Positions 13,001-23,200 of a DNA stretch of 64,000 bases are shown here, piece by piece; position 1 is the stretch's first letter; the number at the start of each line of letters is the position of its first letter. The stretch covers positions 5,146,001-5,210,000 of the forward strand of contig BTPP01000003.1 of the NCBI GenBank assembly GCA_037102815.1, given 5' to 3'. The notes beneath the pieces were generated by a model. It did not search any database. It had not been told where the DNA came from and worked only from the letters and a program-made list of their open reading frames with translations. The DNA comes from Neurospora intermedia. Taxonomy: Eukaryota > Ascomycota > Sordariomycetes > Sordariales > Sordariaceae. The position numbers and the translations under genes are program-made.

Positions 13001-14444
13001 ACCGGTCGCCAGAGGGAAGGACACCGGAAGGAAGGGCACCGGTGGGCATAACACCGCTGGGAACAACGCCAGAACGAAGAGGATCCTCGGTCATAATCTC
13101 GCCTTCGCAAACGTCGTCCTCAGTAGCGGGGCTGCCGCCAATGATCTCGGAGCGGTCGCCAGAGGGGAGAGCGACGGGGACAGAGGTGATGATGGAAGTA
13201 TCAACAATGGTGGGGTTAACCTCGTGAGCGCCATCGGTAACGGAGGGGACCTTGGGAATGACATTCTCGTCCTCGCAGACCTCGTCCTCAGAGCTACCAC
13301 CGGTGGGGAGAACGACGGGGCCAGAGGTGATGGCGGAAGGATCAGCAACAGTGAAAAAGCCACCGGCAGAACCCTCGGTGACGGAGGGGACCTTGGGAAG
13401 GGCAGACTCGTCCTCGCAGAACTCAGAGCTCAGGTCAACAGCCTCGGCGGAGGAGACAACAGTGTTGATCACATCGAGGAAAGTCATTCCGTTGGCCAAA
13501 GTCTGGCCGCGGAAGGCATCCAAGACCATAGCACCGCCGAAAGAGGAGCGGGTCTTGTAGGTGTTGATCAGAGCGGCAGCTTCGAGGGGCTCGATGTATC
13601 CAGAGCCAGCGGCATCAGAAGCTCCAGCAAGACCGATGAAGAGCTTGGCCTCCTTGCTCATGCCGGCGGCGATGGCCTTCTCCCACTGGAGGTAGTTGAA
13701 GCCAGAGGCCGAGGCAGCCTCGCAGCTAGGGTTGTTGTAGAACTGGATGAACAGGGCATCGAACTGGGCGTTGTCGAAGATGGCCTTCATCTTGACATCA
13801 TCAAGCGAGCATCCGGGGGCGGCAGTAAGAAGGAGCTCGCCGTTGCCGTTGTACAACTCACGAAGCTTCTTGGCCATGGCGGCATAAGCACCTTCGCCGG
13901 CTGCGGTGTGTTAGCCAATGTTCACTTTCTGATATCTGACACTCTAAACCCAAGAATGACTTGACATACCTCCGTTGAGCTTGAGCTCGCCATCCAAGTT
14001 GAAACCATCAACCGAGACGCGGTGACCAGCAAAGTCAAAAGGACGGGGTCCCGTCCACTTGGCATCGTAGGGTCCAAAGGCTCCCCACAGGAAGCTGGCA
14101 AACTCCTCGGCCTTGGCTTCGCTGGACAGAGAAAAGCGCGAGCCCATGTGCTCGACACCATCAAGGGAAAGCAAAACCTTCTTGCCCTTCTCCTGGCAGT
14201 GCTTAATGTCCGACGCAACGACGCTGCACTTGCCGTTCATGTGCCCGCTGGTTGTGCCGTTCGTGTAGTAGGTGGCATCGCAGTGAGCGCCGATAGTGAC
14301 ATAGTCGAAGTTGGCCTGGTCGCAGTGATCCCTAAGCCTGGCGTCTCCCCTCTGTCCCCAGTAAACGTTGACCTTGGCCTCGGTGAGGGTGTGGGCCCGG
14401 GCGGTAGCGGCCAAGACGGCCGCTGCCACTAGACTTTTGTGCAT
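10065..14444 (-). CDS. Very large GPI-anchored GH18 chitinase-like cell-wall protein
   Basis: Two exons, 14444-13970 and 13900-10065, are joined across a 69-bp intron (donor GTATGT, branch GCTAAC, acceptor CGCAG). They give 1436 residues. Residues 1-18 are a signal peptide. A class III GH18 fold follows to about residue 300 (VNVYWGQRG, LLSLDG, DGFNLDGE). After it come about 600 residues of PSG-type repeats, including a GDRSEIIGAIPSGSIPLG unit. Three copies of a Ser/Thr-rich cysteine module (C-x6-C-x18-C) follow at about 1020-1225, then an Ala/Pro-rich region and a hydrophobic GPI-type tail. GH18 enzymes cleave chitin beta-1,4 bonds. Here the catalytic motif DxxDxDxE reads DGFNLDGE: the second Asp is Asn149, while Asp151 and the acid Glu153 remain. 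The upstream SxGG motif reads SLDG. Activity may be altered, or the domain may only bind chitin. A cell-wall location is inferred. Confidence 0.88.
11380..13130 (-). repeat. Coding tandem repeats rich in Pro-Ser-Gly
   Basis: Imperfect tandem repeats lie within the chitinase-like gene. One block (about 11400-12060) repeats a unit encoding VGSKVTGPIDGDNVALPSVG plus PSGDLPSG. The other (about 12280-13130) repeats a unit encoding GDRSEIIG/AIPSGSIPLG/SVPSG. Several units are nearly identical at DNA level, so unit number can vary by slippage or unequal exchange. The reverse strand of these repeats is also open over long distances. Confidence 0.9.
13901..13969 (-). other. Intron of the chitinase-like gene
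   Basis: On the minus strand it starts GTATGT, has a branch sequence GGCTAACAC near its 3' end, and ends CGCAG. Removing it joins LNG to AGEGAYAAM in frame, directly after the GH18 catalytic motif. Confidence 0.9.
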
Positions 14445-15766
14445 GATTATATTAAAATGATTAGCTTTGGTATTGGAATAGGATAAATGAGGTGTTGTTA
14501 AAGAGTATGTGATGAGATTGTCTCAAAGAGTGGACGCAAACACGAGGCTTGCACGGCTGGGAAAGCACGCCGTTTGATGATGGGGTTGAACAAGATCAAA
14601 AGGGACGTAGGGAGAGATATAAAAGAAGAAGATCCAAGAGCCAGATGGGTGGGCAAGCTCACCTTTCATAGTGTTTCTGATCTTACACCGATGTTGAGAG
14701 CTAGCGTGCTGAGTGTCCATGAAGAGTCTAGCTCGCTGGATCTTCGACTTCGTGACGAGATGAGCCAGGCCCCGGTCCAGCCAAGCACCCAAGCTGGGGG
14801 TCAAAGTGCCGGTAAGCCAGCTTGGCCGACCAACATCTGTGCAGTTCGACTGTCATAATACAAGTGGAAATGAGCCACGAATGATTTTCTTGGGGTCTGG
14901 GGACGGAATTGTCCGTCTTCAGTCAGTGCTTCCAGAGTACCCCAGTCCAGAGATTGCGACGCATAATGAAGATCTCTGTATGTCGAATTGCAGAATCGAT
15001 ACTACTCGCTGAACTGATTGTCTATACCTACATACAAAAACAGAGCCGTGAAAACGCTTTGGGTATATCATGTTGTCTTGCTGGAACCGTAGGGCCGACT
15101 GGTGACGACAACTCGAGGCAAAACGGGTCGAAGAGTGAAGATCCGAGCACGTCGACCGTGGCTGTGGGGAGTCATTCCTCCTCTCCTCGACCTCTCCTGG
15201 CTGTGTCTCCTGTCTCGCAGTAATCTCTTGGACCGCCTTTTGAGCTTGGTGGATATGTTGTCTGGGCTACTAGCGCTGTGTTCAGAAATATGCTAAGCGG
15301 ACGACAGATTCGATAGCTCGAGGGGGAAGAGTCTTGAACAACCCTAGCCGTCTTTCCCTTTCCGCTCAACAGGTTACATCGAATCGTATGCTCAAGGTCG
15401 AACCCCCCTGCCAAGACTGTGCAGTTGATGATGTTGGGTGCCATCAAGCCCCAGCCTGCGTACTGGTCTAGCCTTCTTGGGGTTTCAGATTCAGGAACAA
15501 CAGCCGCGAAAACCCCGAAATTGTACCTGAAATAGCCAATTCCCCACCATGTACCCGGTCCCCTATTTTCCCCAGTGGATCCTACTCAACCATCCCGCCC
15601 GCTAGGTGTAAGTGAAAAAAAGCAATGCTCCGGACAAGTGTTCCGGCGAAAAGACGCCTTCACCGATGTGCTACGGTGTGTAAATCATAACAGAATGTGA
15701 CAGCGTTGCTTCGATGCCGTGTTATATGTTCTCCAGGTTTTCGTTGTGTGTCTCTTCCCCATAGCG
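14445..15766. other. Intergenic region upstream of the chitinase-like gene
   Basis: About 1.3 kb of normal base composition lies between the chitinase-like start and the transposon target duplication. It should contain that gene's promoter and leader. No gene is supported; the open frames are short and match no family I know. Confidence 0.5.
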
Positions 15767-15774
15767 GTCGCGGG
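15767..15774 (+). repeat. 8-bp target-site duplication, left copy (GTCGCGGG)
   Basis: GTCGCGGG directly precedes the left inverted repeat. An identical copy directly follows the right inverted repeat at 30121-30128. Eight bases is the duplication size of hAT transposons. Confidence 0.93.
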
Positions 15775-15797
15775 CAGCGCTTCACACAAAGCAAATC
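15775..15797 (+). repeat. hAT left terminal inverted repeat
   Basis: The left end reads CAGCGCTTCACACAA, then AG, then CAAATC. The complement of the right end reads the same 15 bases, then TT, then CAAATC. That is 21 of 23 matches. Confidence 0.92.
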
Positions 15798-15900
15798 AAT
15801 CCAAATCTGGGGTCTGATTTGAATTATTTGAGATATTTTGAAGTCGGATTTGCTTTGTTGGGGGTATAATTGAATTGAATTGAGTAGATTTGCGTCGGAT
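15786..15900. repeat. hAT left subterminal repeats
   Basis: Repeated short motifs in both orientations (GCAAATC, CAAATC, GATTTG, GGATTTGC, AGATTTGCG) are clustered in about 110 bp inside the left end. They mirror those at the right end and are probably transposase binding sites. Confidence 0.75.
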
Positions 15901-15959
15901 TATCTATTTTTCCGGCTATATCAATAGGGTAATTGACTGGTTTAGTTGATGCCTACTAC

Positions 15960-17746
15960 CTTTGTTATTGTAACCCCCTCTTTTTACAGCCAATTCTTAT
16001 ATAAAGTAATGCGTTCAATGGTCGTGTGTAATAGACTGTGTCTCTATTGATTAATTATTAGCTTCGTTTTACTAAATACCCTCTCTACTTCTAAAGATAT
16101 CGCTAGTATTATTAATATATCTATTACTATACGTAATAACCGTAGGAAGCGGTCTTACTGGCGATAGTATAACTATTATAATATTAGGTCGATAACGAGG
16201 TCCTTCTTTATTATACGTATAGCGAGGTACAATTTTAATTCGTTAATATTAGCCTTATTATTAGAGGAATTAAAGAAATTATCTTTAAATATATATTCCT
16301 AATAATATACCTCTCTTTCTATATAGTATAGGTTCGGAACTAGATTTTAATAGCTACCGCAATATTAATTTAAAAAGATCTCTTTAAATATTTCGATTAG
16401 ATCCGCTCTCTTTAATACTCTATAATACGAATAAAGTACCTACTTTTATTTAGTAGGGTATAATAATATTACTATTTAATATAATTAACTCTCTTTAAAT
16501 AACGCTACATATTTATTTAACTTTATTAACACTAAATTAATACTTTTACAGATAAAGCGGTCGCCGTTACTATTAAAATTTAATTGAAATACTTCTTTAT
16601 AATAACATTAAGGGCGTAATTGGAATTAGGATTAAGATTAGGATTAGGAGACGTTTTTAAATTAAAGTAAATCGATTTCCTAATTTTAGTATTAGGCGGG
16701 TAAATTGCGGGTTTAATATAGCCGCCGAGGGGTAAATCCGGTTACTTTATTAATTTAAGAGTTAGTAAGTTTAATAAGAGGTTAACGGTAGGGTAGGATA
16801 TTTGGATTATTATTGAATAGTTCGATTTTAAACCGGTTATAGTATATAGAACACTATCTTTTAAATTCCTTAATTAATTTCTTTAATTCGAGAAGGATAT
16901 TACTAATATTGGGTTACTTACTTTTAAACTGTTTAGTAAATTCTTTGAACTTTAAGAGTATAGTATTAACCGTACTTAATATAGTTTAATTATTTGGATT
17001 TAATTTATCTAACTACCGTTTATATAGTTAATTATTATATATAAAATACTAGTAATCTAATACCAGTCGTAGTTATATAGCGTATTTAATTATATTATAT
17101 TAGGAGTTTTAATACATTGAATTATTTTAAAGGAGGGTAAAGTTCTTATTATTATCGTCAATATAGATATTTCTAAATTCTATAATTTAATCCGGAGTTA
17201 TATCGCCAACCGTTAATTTACGGAAATTCTCTCTCTTTTATAGCAATTATTTAATAAAGACAATAATATTATAAAGTTTATTAAAGGTATTTCACTTCCT
17301 TTAATAAATTAAGAATATTGCTTCCTCCTCTTTTAATATAACGGAGTCGAATTCGTAATCAATGAAATTAGGGATATTACCCTTAAAAAAGGCTTTTATT
17401 ACCAAATTGAAGATATAATCGAAATAGCGTATACGACGGTCGGCTACGTTTACTTCGCTATTAAAGCCTAATATATATTTAACTACTTTATTATTTAAAT
17501 TAGTATTATTAATTTAAAAGAAATTTAGCTTATTACAAATATTATAATTGTTAATTACATCGTTAATAATAGCGTTTGTTTATTCCGGTCGATTAATAGT
17601 TATTTACTATATTAACCGTCGAGGTTTATTGGATTTAATTAATATTTTTACTACTATAATAACTTTTAATATAAGGTATTATAATTAAGTAAGTCTATAA
17701 TATAGTAAATATATTAGTAAAGTATACAATAATAGCGAATATTATT
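15960..17746 (-). pseudogene. hAT transposase, C-terminal part (RIP-degraded)
   Basis: The minus-strand translation keeps hAT transposase features despite many TAA/TAG codons. From the N-terminal side it reads FAIIVYFTN, then a conserved segment near 17420 (VNVADRRIRYF, IFNLVIKAFF), matching the family's RRLRCxGHIxNLxxKAFL. Next come KRENFR and FKEFTKQFKSK. Near 16140-16060 is the C-terminal dimerisation (hATC) motif, seen as VERVFSKTKLIINQQRHSL. The first residues join directly to the N-terminal part at 28827 once the Helitron is removed. The stops match CAA/CAG to TAA/TAG changes, as RIP makes. Confidence 0.85.
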
Positions 17747-19100
17747 GAAACGCCCATGCCCTCACGAGAAGGCGATGTCCGGGGCCCAAACGTGTCATGG
17801 CTGTCGTAGACCCACACCAGAGGTCGTAGTACCATAGGCCCCACATCGTCGCGAGGAAGGCGCGGCGGTTCTGTCTATAATAGGCCAGAATGCAGAAAAT
17901 TACCCGTCTTAGCACGTCTTAGCAGTCCCAAATAGGCAACTCTTGGCGCCAAGCAAGACACAGTTTCAATAGCATGCGCAGACAGTGCTGCATTTGACAT
18001 GTTCAGACATCCATATCTACATGTCAACTGCATGCATCAAAATGCAAAAAGTGTCATTCGATAGAGCTCAATTTACTATATCCCCCATATCATTTGCATC
18101 AAAATGCAGCGTAAAATGCGGCGTGCGCAGTATTGCAAATAAAATCCCGTCAAAATGGCTGCGCAGCCGTTTTGCAGCTTTGCATACGACCGTAGCTCGG
18201 GTTCCCGGCAAATCTAACACTCCCGGCAAATCTAACACTCCCAACAAGTCTAGCACTCCCGCCAAGCGGAAGTCTACCACTCCCGGCAACTCTATCACTC
18301 CCGGCAAATCGGTACACCGGCACCGGCACCACCACCATTCACATCATCGCCAAATCCACCACTTGCAATCAACACCAACACTCTTTTATTAATACTAATA
18401 CCCTTTCATCGCTACAACCAGTGTACAACACCAAGAATCATCTAGAATCATCGATATTAATTGATTTAAAGTCTTCAAACAACTACGCGACCATCTACAC
18501 TACTGCGCACCCGTTTGCACGACTGTTAGTAAAGTGCATTCAATCGCGCATCACCACTTCCTCGTTTGCGGGCCCCACCAAAGAAGGTGCAACACCACCA
18601 CCAACAACCGCCACTCCAAATTATCCTACTACCTTCTACCGACTTTAACCGACTTTAACCTTTCACCTTCCATCTCTCAACACCAACAAAGCAATCGCAA
18701 TACCATTCACCAGCCGACCCCACTACAAACCCGACCGTCAGCCAGACCGACGGAAATTTCTAGCACCTATTAGCTCCCTCCTAGAAGGGTATAAGAAACT
18801 AGCTCCCCCCGCCTCTCAATTCTCAAACTCTCTCCTTTTCAATACAATACAACCAACATCTCACATTTGAGATCAATCTCAACACTTGATATTAGATATC
18901 TTTCAACTTCAATACTATCCCACCGCAGCTTGGGCTTAACTATCGCCCATCGAAAACCGGCCGCTCTTCCAAACTGGCAGCTTGGGCTTAACTATTCACC
19001 CATTAACAACGTCGCTTCCCCAAAGTAGCCACTCACCACCAAAACCAAACGCCGCACGAACAGTCTAAAACCGGGTCAATTTACCTCCTCGCATCTCCCC
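17747..19100 (+). other. Helitron 5' segment with little RIP
   Basis: About 1.35 kb at the Helitron 5' end has normal base composition, unlike the AT-rich sequence on both sides. It holds an 18-bp minisatellite (18204-18310), two copies of a CAGCTTGGGCTTAACTAT motif near 18930 and 18985, and short open frames with no recognised product. It may be Helitron leader sequence that was not duplicated when RIP acted, or captured host DNA. Confidence 0.55.
18204..18310 (+). repeat. 18-bp minisatellite in the Helitron
   Basis: About six imperfect tandem units based on CCCGGCAAATCTAACACT. Units differ by a few bases and one spacing change. Confidence 0.85.
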
Positions 19101-19564
19101 TCCTCCCATCTCCCCTCCTCCCTTCTGCCACTAACATCACCACAGCAAAGCATATCAGCATCTTTCATTACCCGGCAAAACGTATCGGTTATCAAATAGA
19201 GCTGAAGAGGTATACAAACACTTATTAGTAAATCCCCCCCCCCCCCCCAAACAATACCTATTTGATTATTCACTAATCTTTAACTTACATAGATTTGCCC
19301 GCCTTCTTAATCTCTTACACTATTACTACCCAATATCGATATCCGATATCGCTACCATCCTACCCTACGGGGCACCTAATTAGCAATACGGGGGCTAATA
19401 GAACGAAACTGGAAAGGTGAAGTAATTAACCTTACTCACCCACCCGATCGGCTCTAATAAAATTATAATAGATCCTTAAAGATAAGTTATCGATATAGAT
19501 TAGGGCTATAGTAATAAGATTAACGACTCCCATCAGAATTACAACTCGCACTCAAAGTCAGACA

Positions 19565-19740
19565 TTCTATCTTTCAATCTTTCAGTCTTTTTATCTTTCA
19601 ATCTTTCAATCTTTCAATCAATCAATTATCCTATCAAATAATTCAATATTTCAGTCTTTCAATCTTTCAATCTTTCAATCAATTAATTATCCTATCAAAT
19701 AATTCAGTCATCCAATCATTCAATCAATCAATCAAACATT
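19565..19740 (+). repeat. CAATCTTT-type tandem repeats
   Basis: Runs of TCAATCTT and TCAATCAA. A 60- to 70-bp block ending in TTATCCTATCAAATAATTCA occurs twice in tandem. Confidence 0.8.
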
Positions 19741-20252
19741 CATCCAAAATAAAATTCAATCCCAGTTAAAAGCCGCCTCCCGGCAGTCAACAGCCGCCTC
19801 CCAGCAACCAAGAGCAGAATTAAACTCGGCAATACTACAATTATAGTAAAAAGAAGCTAATATTAGTATTTATTAGTAAGAATAATCCAAACCTTCTTAT
19901 AGTCACTTATAATATTTACCGTAATAAACGTACTCTAATAAATCTTCTTTCCCCTTTATTCTTATCCAATCTATTATCTCCCTTCCTATTGGCTAACTAA
20001 TTAACCGGTATTGTCTACTTAACAGTAAATCCTTCAAAATGTATAAATCCTACCAATAGAATCCCAATATACCGCATCGTCTCACTACCTACGGGTAAAT
20101 AGGATGCCTACTTGTAGGTAATATTACAATCCGAGCCGCGGGGGGTTGCAGGTGCGACTCAGACAATACTAGCTGGCTAGCTATTAGTGACAGGCTATAT
20201 TTTGAACAACTAACCTTTTGCCTCTTTTTAGAATCGATCTCAACGACGTCGA

Positions 20253-23200
20253 ATGGCATCCAGCTTACGATCTACCGCCAATCCCAATACCTCCAGCAAT
20301 CCCACCGTCCCCAATCCCTCCACCGGTAATAAACGAGGTCCCGAAGCCGCCTTAATGTTATTACTAGAAGATACCCGACCTCGTAATAGGAGACCCGCGC
20401 TCTCAAAAGTTATAGAGTATTTTAACAATACCCCTCGCCAACAAATCTAAGAGAATCTACCCCCTTAGCAAATCTAGCAACCTTAACAACCTATACAGCT
20501 TCAATAACCGCAACCCCCGGCATTTCAACGCCTCAATCCCCGCCAGCGTCTTAATAGCGAGGATATCAACATCTCCACATAAGAATTATTAGAATTTGAA
20601 CAACAACAACAGCAATAAGGGGAATTCGGACCTCGTACAATCATACGTTAAGAGTTTGAAGCTAGACAACGTCAACAACCACATCAGCCACAGCAAGAAC
20701 AGCATACACAACAACCTCCCCAACCCCCCCAACCACAAATCCAACAACTTCAACGTCAACAGACAGTCCAACCCCAACCGGCTTAAAAAGCTGGTCTGGA
20801 ACGGCCTATCAATCGTTCGCTTCAATCTTTGCAGCCTCGACAGGCTGACACCCAGTCTTCCACCACCAGCACTTCACACTTTAAGACATACACTCCTCAA
20901 TACCAATCCATCAAATTCAAAGCCAGTATTACTCAACAGGATACTCAATACAAAATAGGTGGCCAGCATTCACAAGTATATCCTCCGTGCCTAACATTTA
21001 ACTATTTACTAATACCCTTCAATAGAATAACGAAGAGACCGCTCGAGCCCGCCGCGAGAGAGACCGGATTCAACGAGATCATCGCCTTCGGAAGCGTAAT
21101 CGAGAACAAGACATTACACCCACTCCCTCATTAGCTATATTAATTGCCTAGCAATATCCCAATTTAGAATCTAGCGCTAGCGAGCCGGATCCCGCTCGAT
21201 TTACATATTACTATTATTATTTTATACTTCCTATCGCCGACCGCAATCCTACTACAGGCTCTTATCGATTTTGTAATAGCGATAATCGATTCACTTGCCC
21301 GATTTATTATATTATTCGACCTATTACAAACCGGAACCTAGTTACGGGCAACTATATTATATGTAATAATAACTAACGATTTATTTATCCGAATTGCTAA
21401 TATTTTCGATATAATAGCGAACGTAATCCTATTACTAGTAACTATATACTTTATTAATTATCTACGTAATACAACTTCAATTCCTAGTGTAAAGTCTGTT
21501 CTATTTACAATAGTATTACCGACCGTCTAGATTATATAACTTATAATTTCTTAGAATGGGACTATTATCTATTATGCTTAGGAAGAGCCAGAGATAATAG
21601 TCGGCCAACTATATTAAGCCCGCCCAGTCCTGATCTTCTAACGTAATTTGCCGATAATAATAATACTAATATTCAACCTAACGAAGAGATACTTTACTTC
21701 TTCTATCCGGTATGTAGATTAGTACGACGGCCTATTAATAAAGATTCTATTACTGGATTTTGCGTAGTATGTATTTATATTAGTTCTAATTATAATATCC
21801 GAGAAGAAAATAAAGTCTATTTCGGTTATTATTGAGACTTTCAATGTATAGATTTCTTTAATAGATACGGCATTGAATGTAACTATTGTAGATAGTATTA
21901 GGAACTATTCTATGAAGACGAAGTAGACGATAATAATTTTAATAACTTTTACTATTTCGACGATGATAATAATAACCTATTTCAAGTTAAACCCCGCCTC
22001 CAAATGCGTAATCCTCTTGATAGTTTAGGCGCTACATTCGACGTCGATGATTTTATATAAGACTATAGCCTTCTATAGACTCAATCCCAGTTCTAATCCT
22101 AGTTCTAATACTAATCCGAAGCTTTACAATAGAGACGAGGTCGGCTACGGGGCCCCAGACTACTCCAGCTACCTCGGCCTCCCGGCGCCTAATTCCCGGG
22201 CTTACCTAGTGTTGAATTTGAGTGCAACCCTATATTCAACGGCGATATAATTGCCCAGGCTATTACTAATACTGATTATTAATACATTTTCAACTATTAA
22301 ACTGCATTAGATGCCGAAACTATAGAAGAATACTAACGTTATAAAGAAAAGTGGTTCAACTTAAAGCTTATTAGAGTTGGCGATTAGGATATTTGTAAGT
22401 GGTGTCGGCGTATTAATACGGACCTTCGGCCGGGCGAGCCTTTCAAATACACCGCGGCCAACGATATAGACTTTAGTACTTTCGGTCCTAATACCGAAGA
22501 ATACTAGCTTCCACCTCTTAATCTAGTAGAAGAAATACTAATTATACGAGTCTACGTTTATATTGATATTTACACTTTCGGCCGCCAGCAACGAAAGTAC
22601 AGGGGTTATTATATTAACTTCCTTCGTAATATTTCTTACATTTGCCGCCAACTACCCAGACTGCCCGAAGAAGTTAATATCGTCCTACTCCGGCTACAAA
22701 ATATTTAAAATTACCCTAACCTCAACCGTATATGTAAAGAGTTCAAAGTTAACCATTATAAAATTAATATTTAGTTTCGATTTTTAAAGGACTACTACCC
22801 TAGGTATAAAGATATTAAAATTGTACAAGAGCAACTCGATACCTTATTAGAAGACGGGGATATAATAGATAATATAGTTAATATTCTAGTAGACGACATT
22901 ATTATTAAAGACCTCGATATATTATAAAAAGATAGACTTAAAGAAATCCTAAGGGAAGCTAATAAAATAGAGGTTAGTACAGCGCCTAATATACTCGGTA
23001 GTGCTCTTAGGGATATCGATCAACTCAGGGCACAGCTTCGTAGGGATTAAATACTAGACCCCAACTTTCTACCAATTGAATTTACAAATGAACCGGACAA
23101 TCAACAACCCCTAAGTTAAGCACCACTACCTGTAGGGCCTAAAGGACAACCTATAGGCTAGTAAGAAGAACCTATAGGCTAGTAATAAGAACCTTTAGGT

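Noticed and set aside
10971-13964. 997-codon and other long plus-strand frames across the chitinase-like gene
   Set aside because: They are antisense shadows of the PSG repeats. The minus strand has a signal peptide, GH18 motifs, intron and GPI tail.
18180-18215. GCATACGACCGTAG resembling the start of dispersed Neurospora 5S rRNA genes
   Set aside because: Similarity ends after about 14 bases and runs straight into an 18-bp minisatellite; internal control regions of 5S genes are absent.
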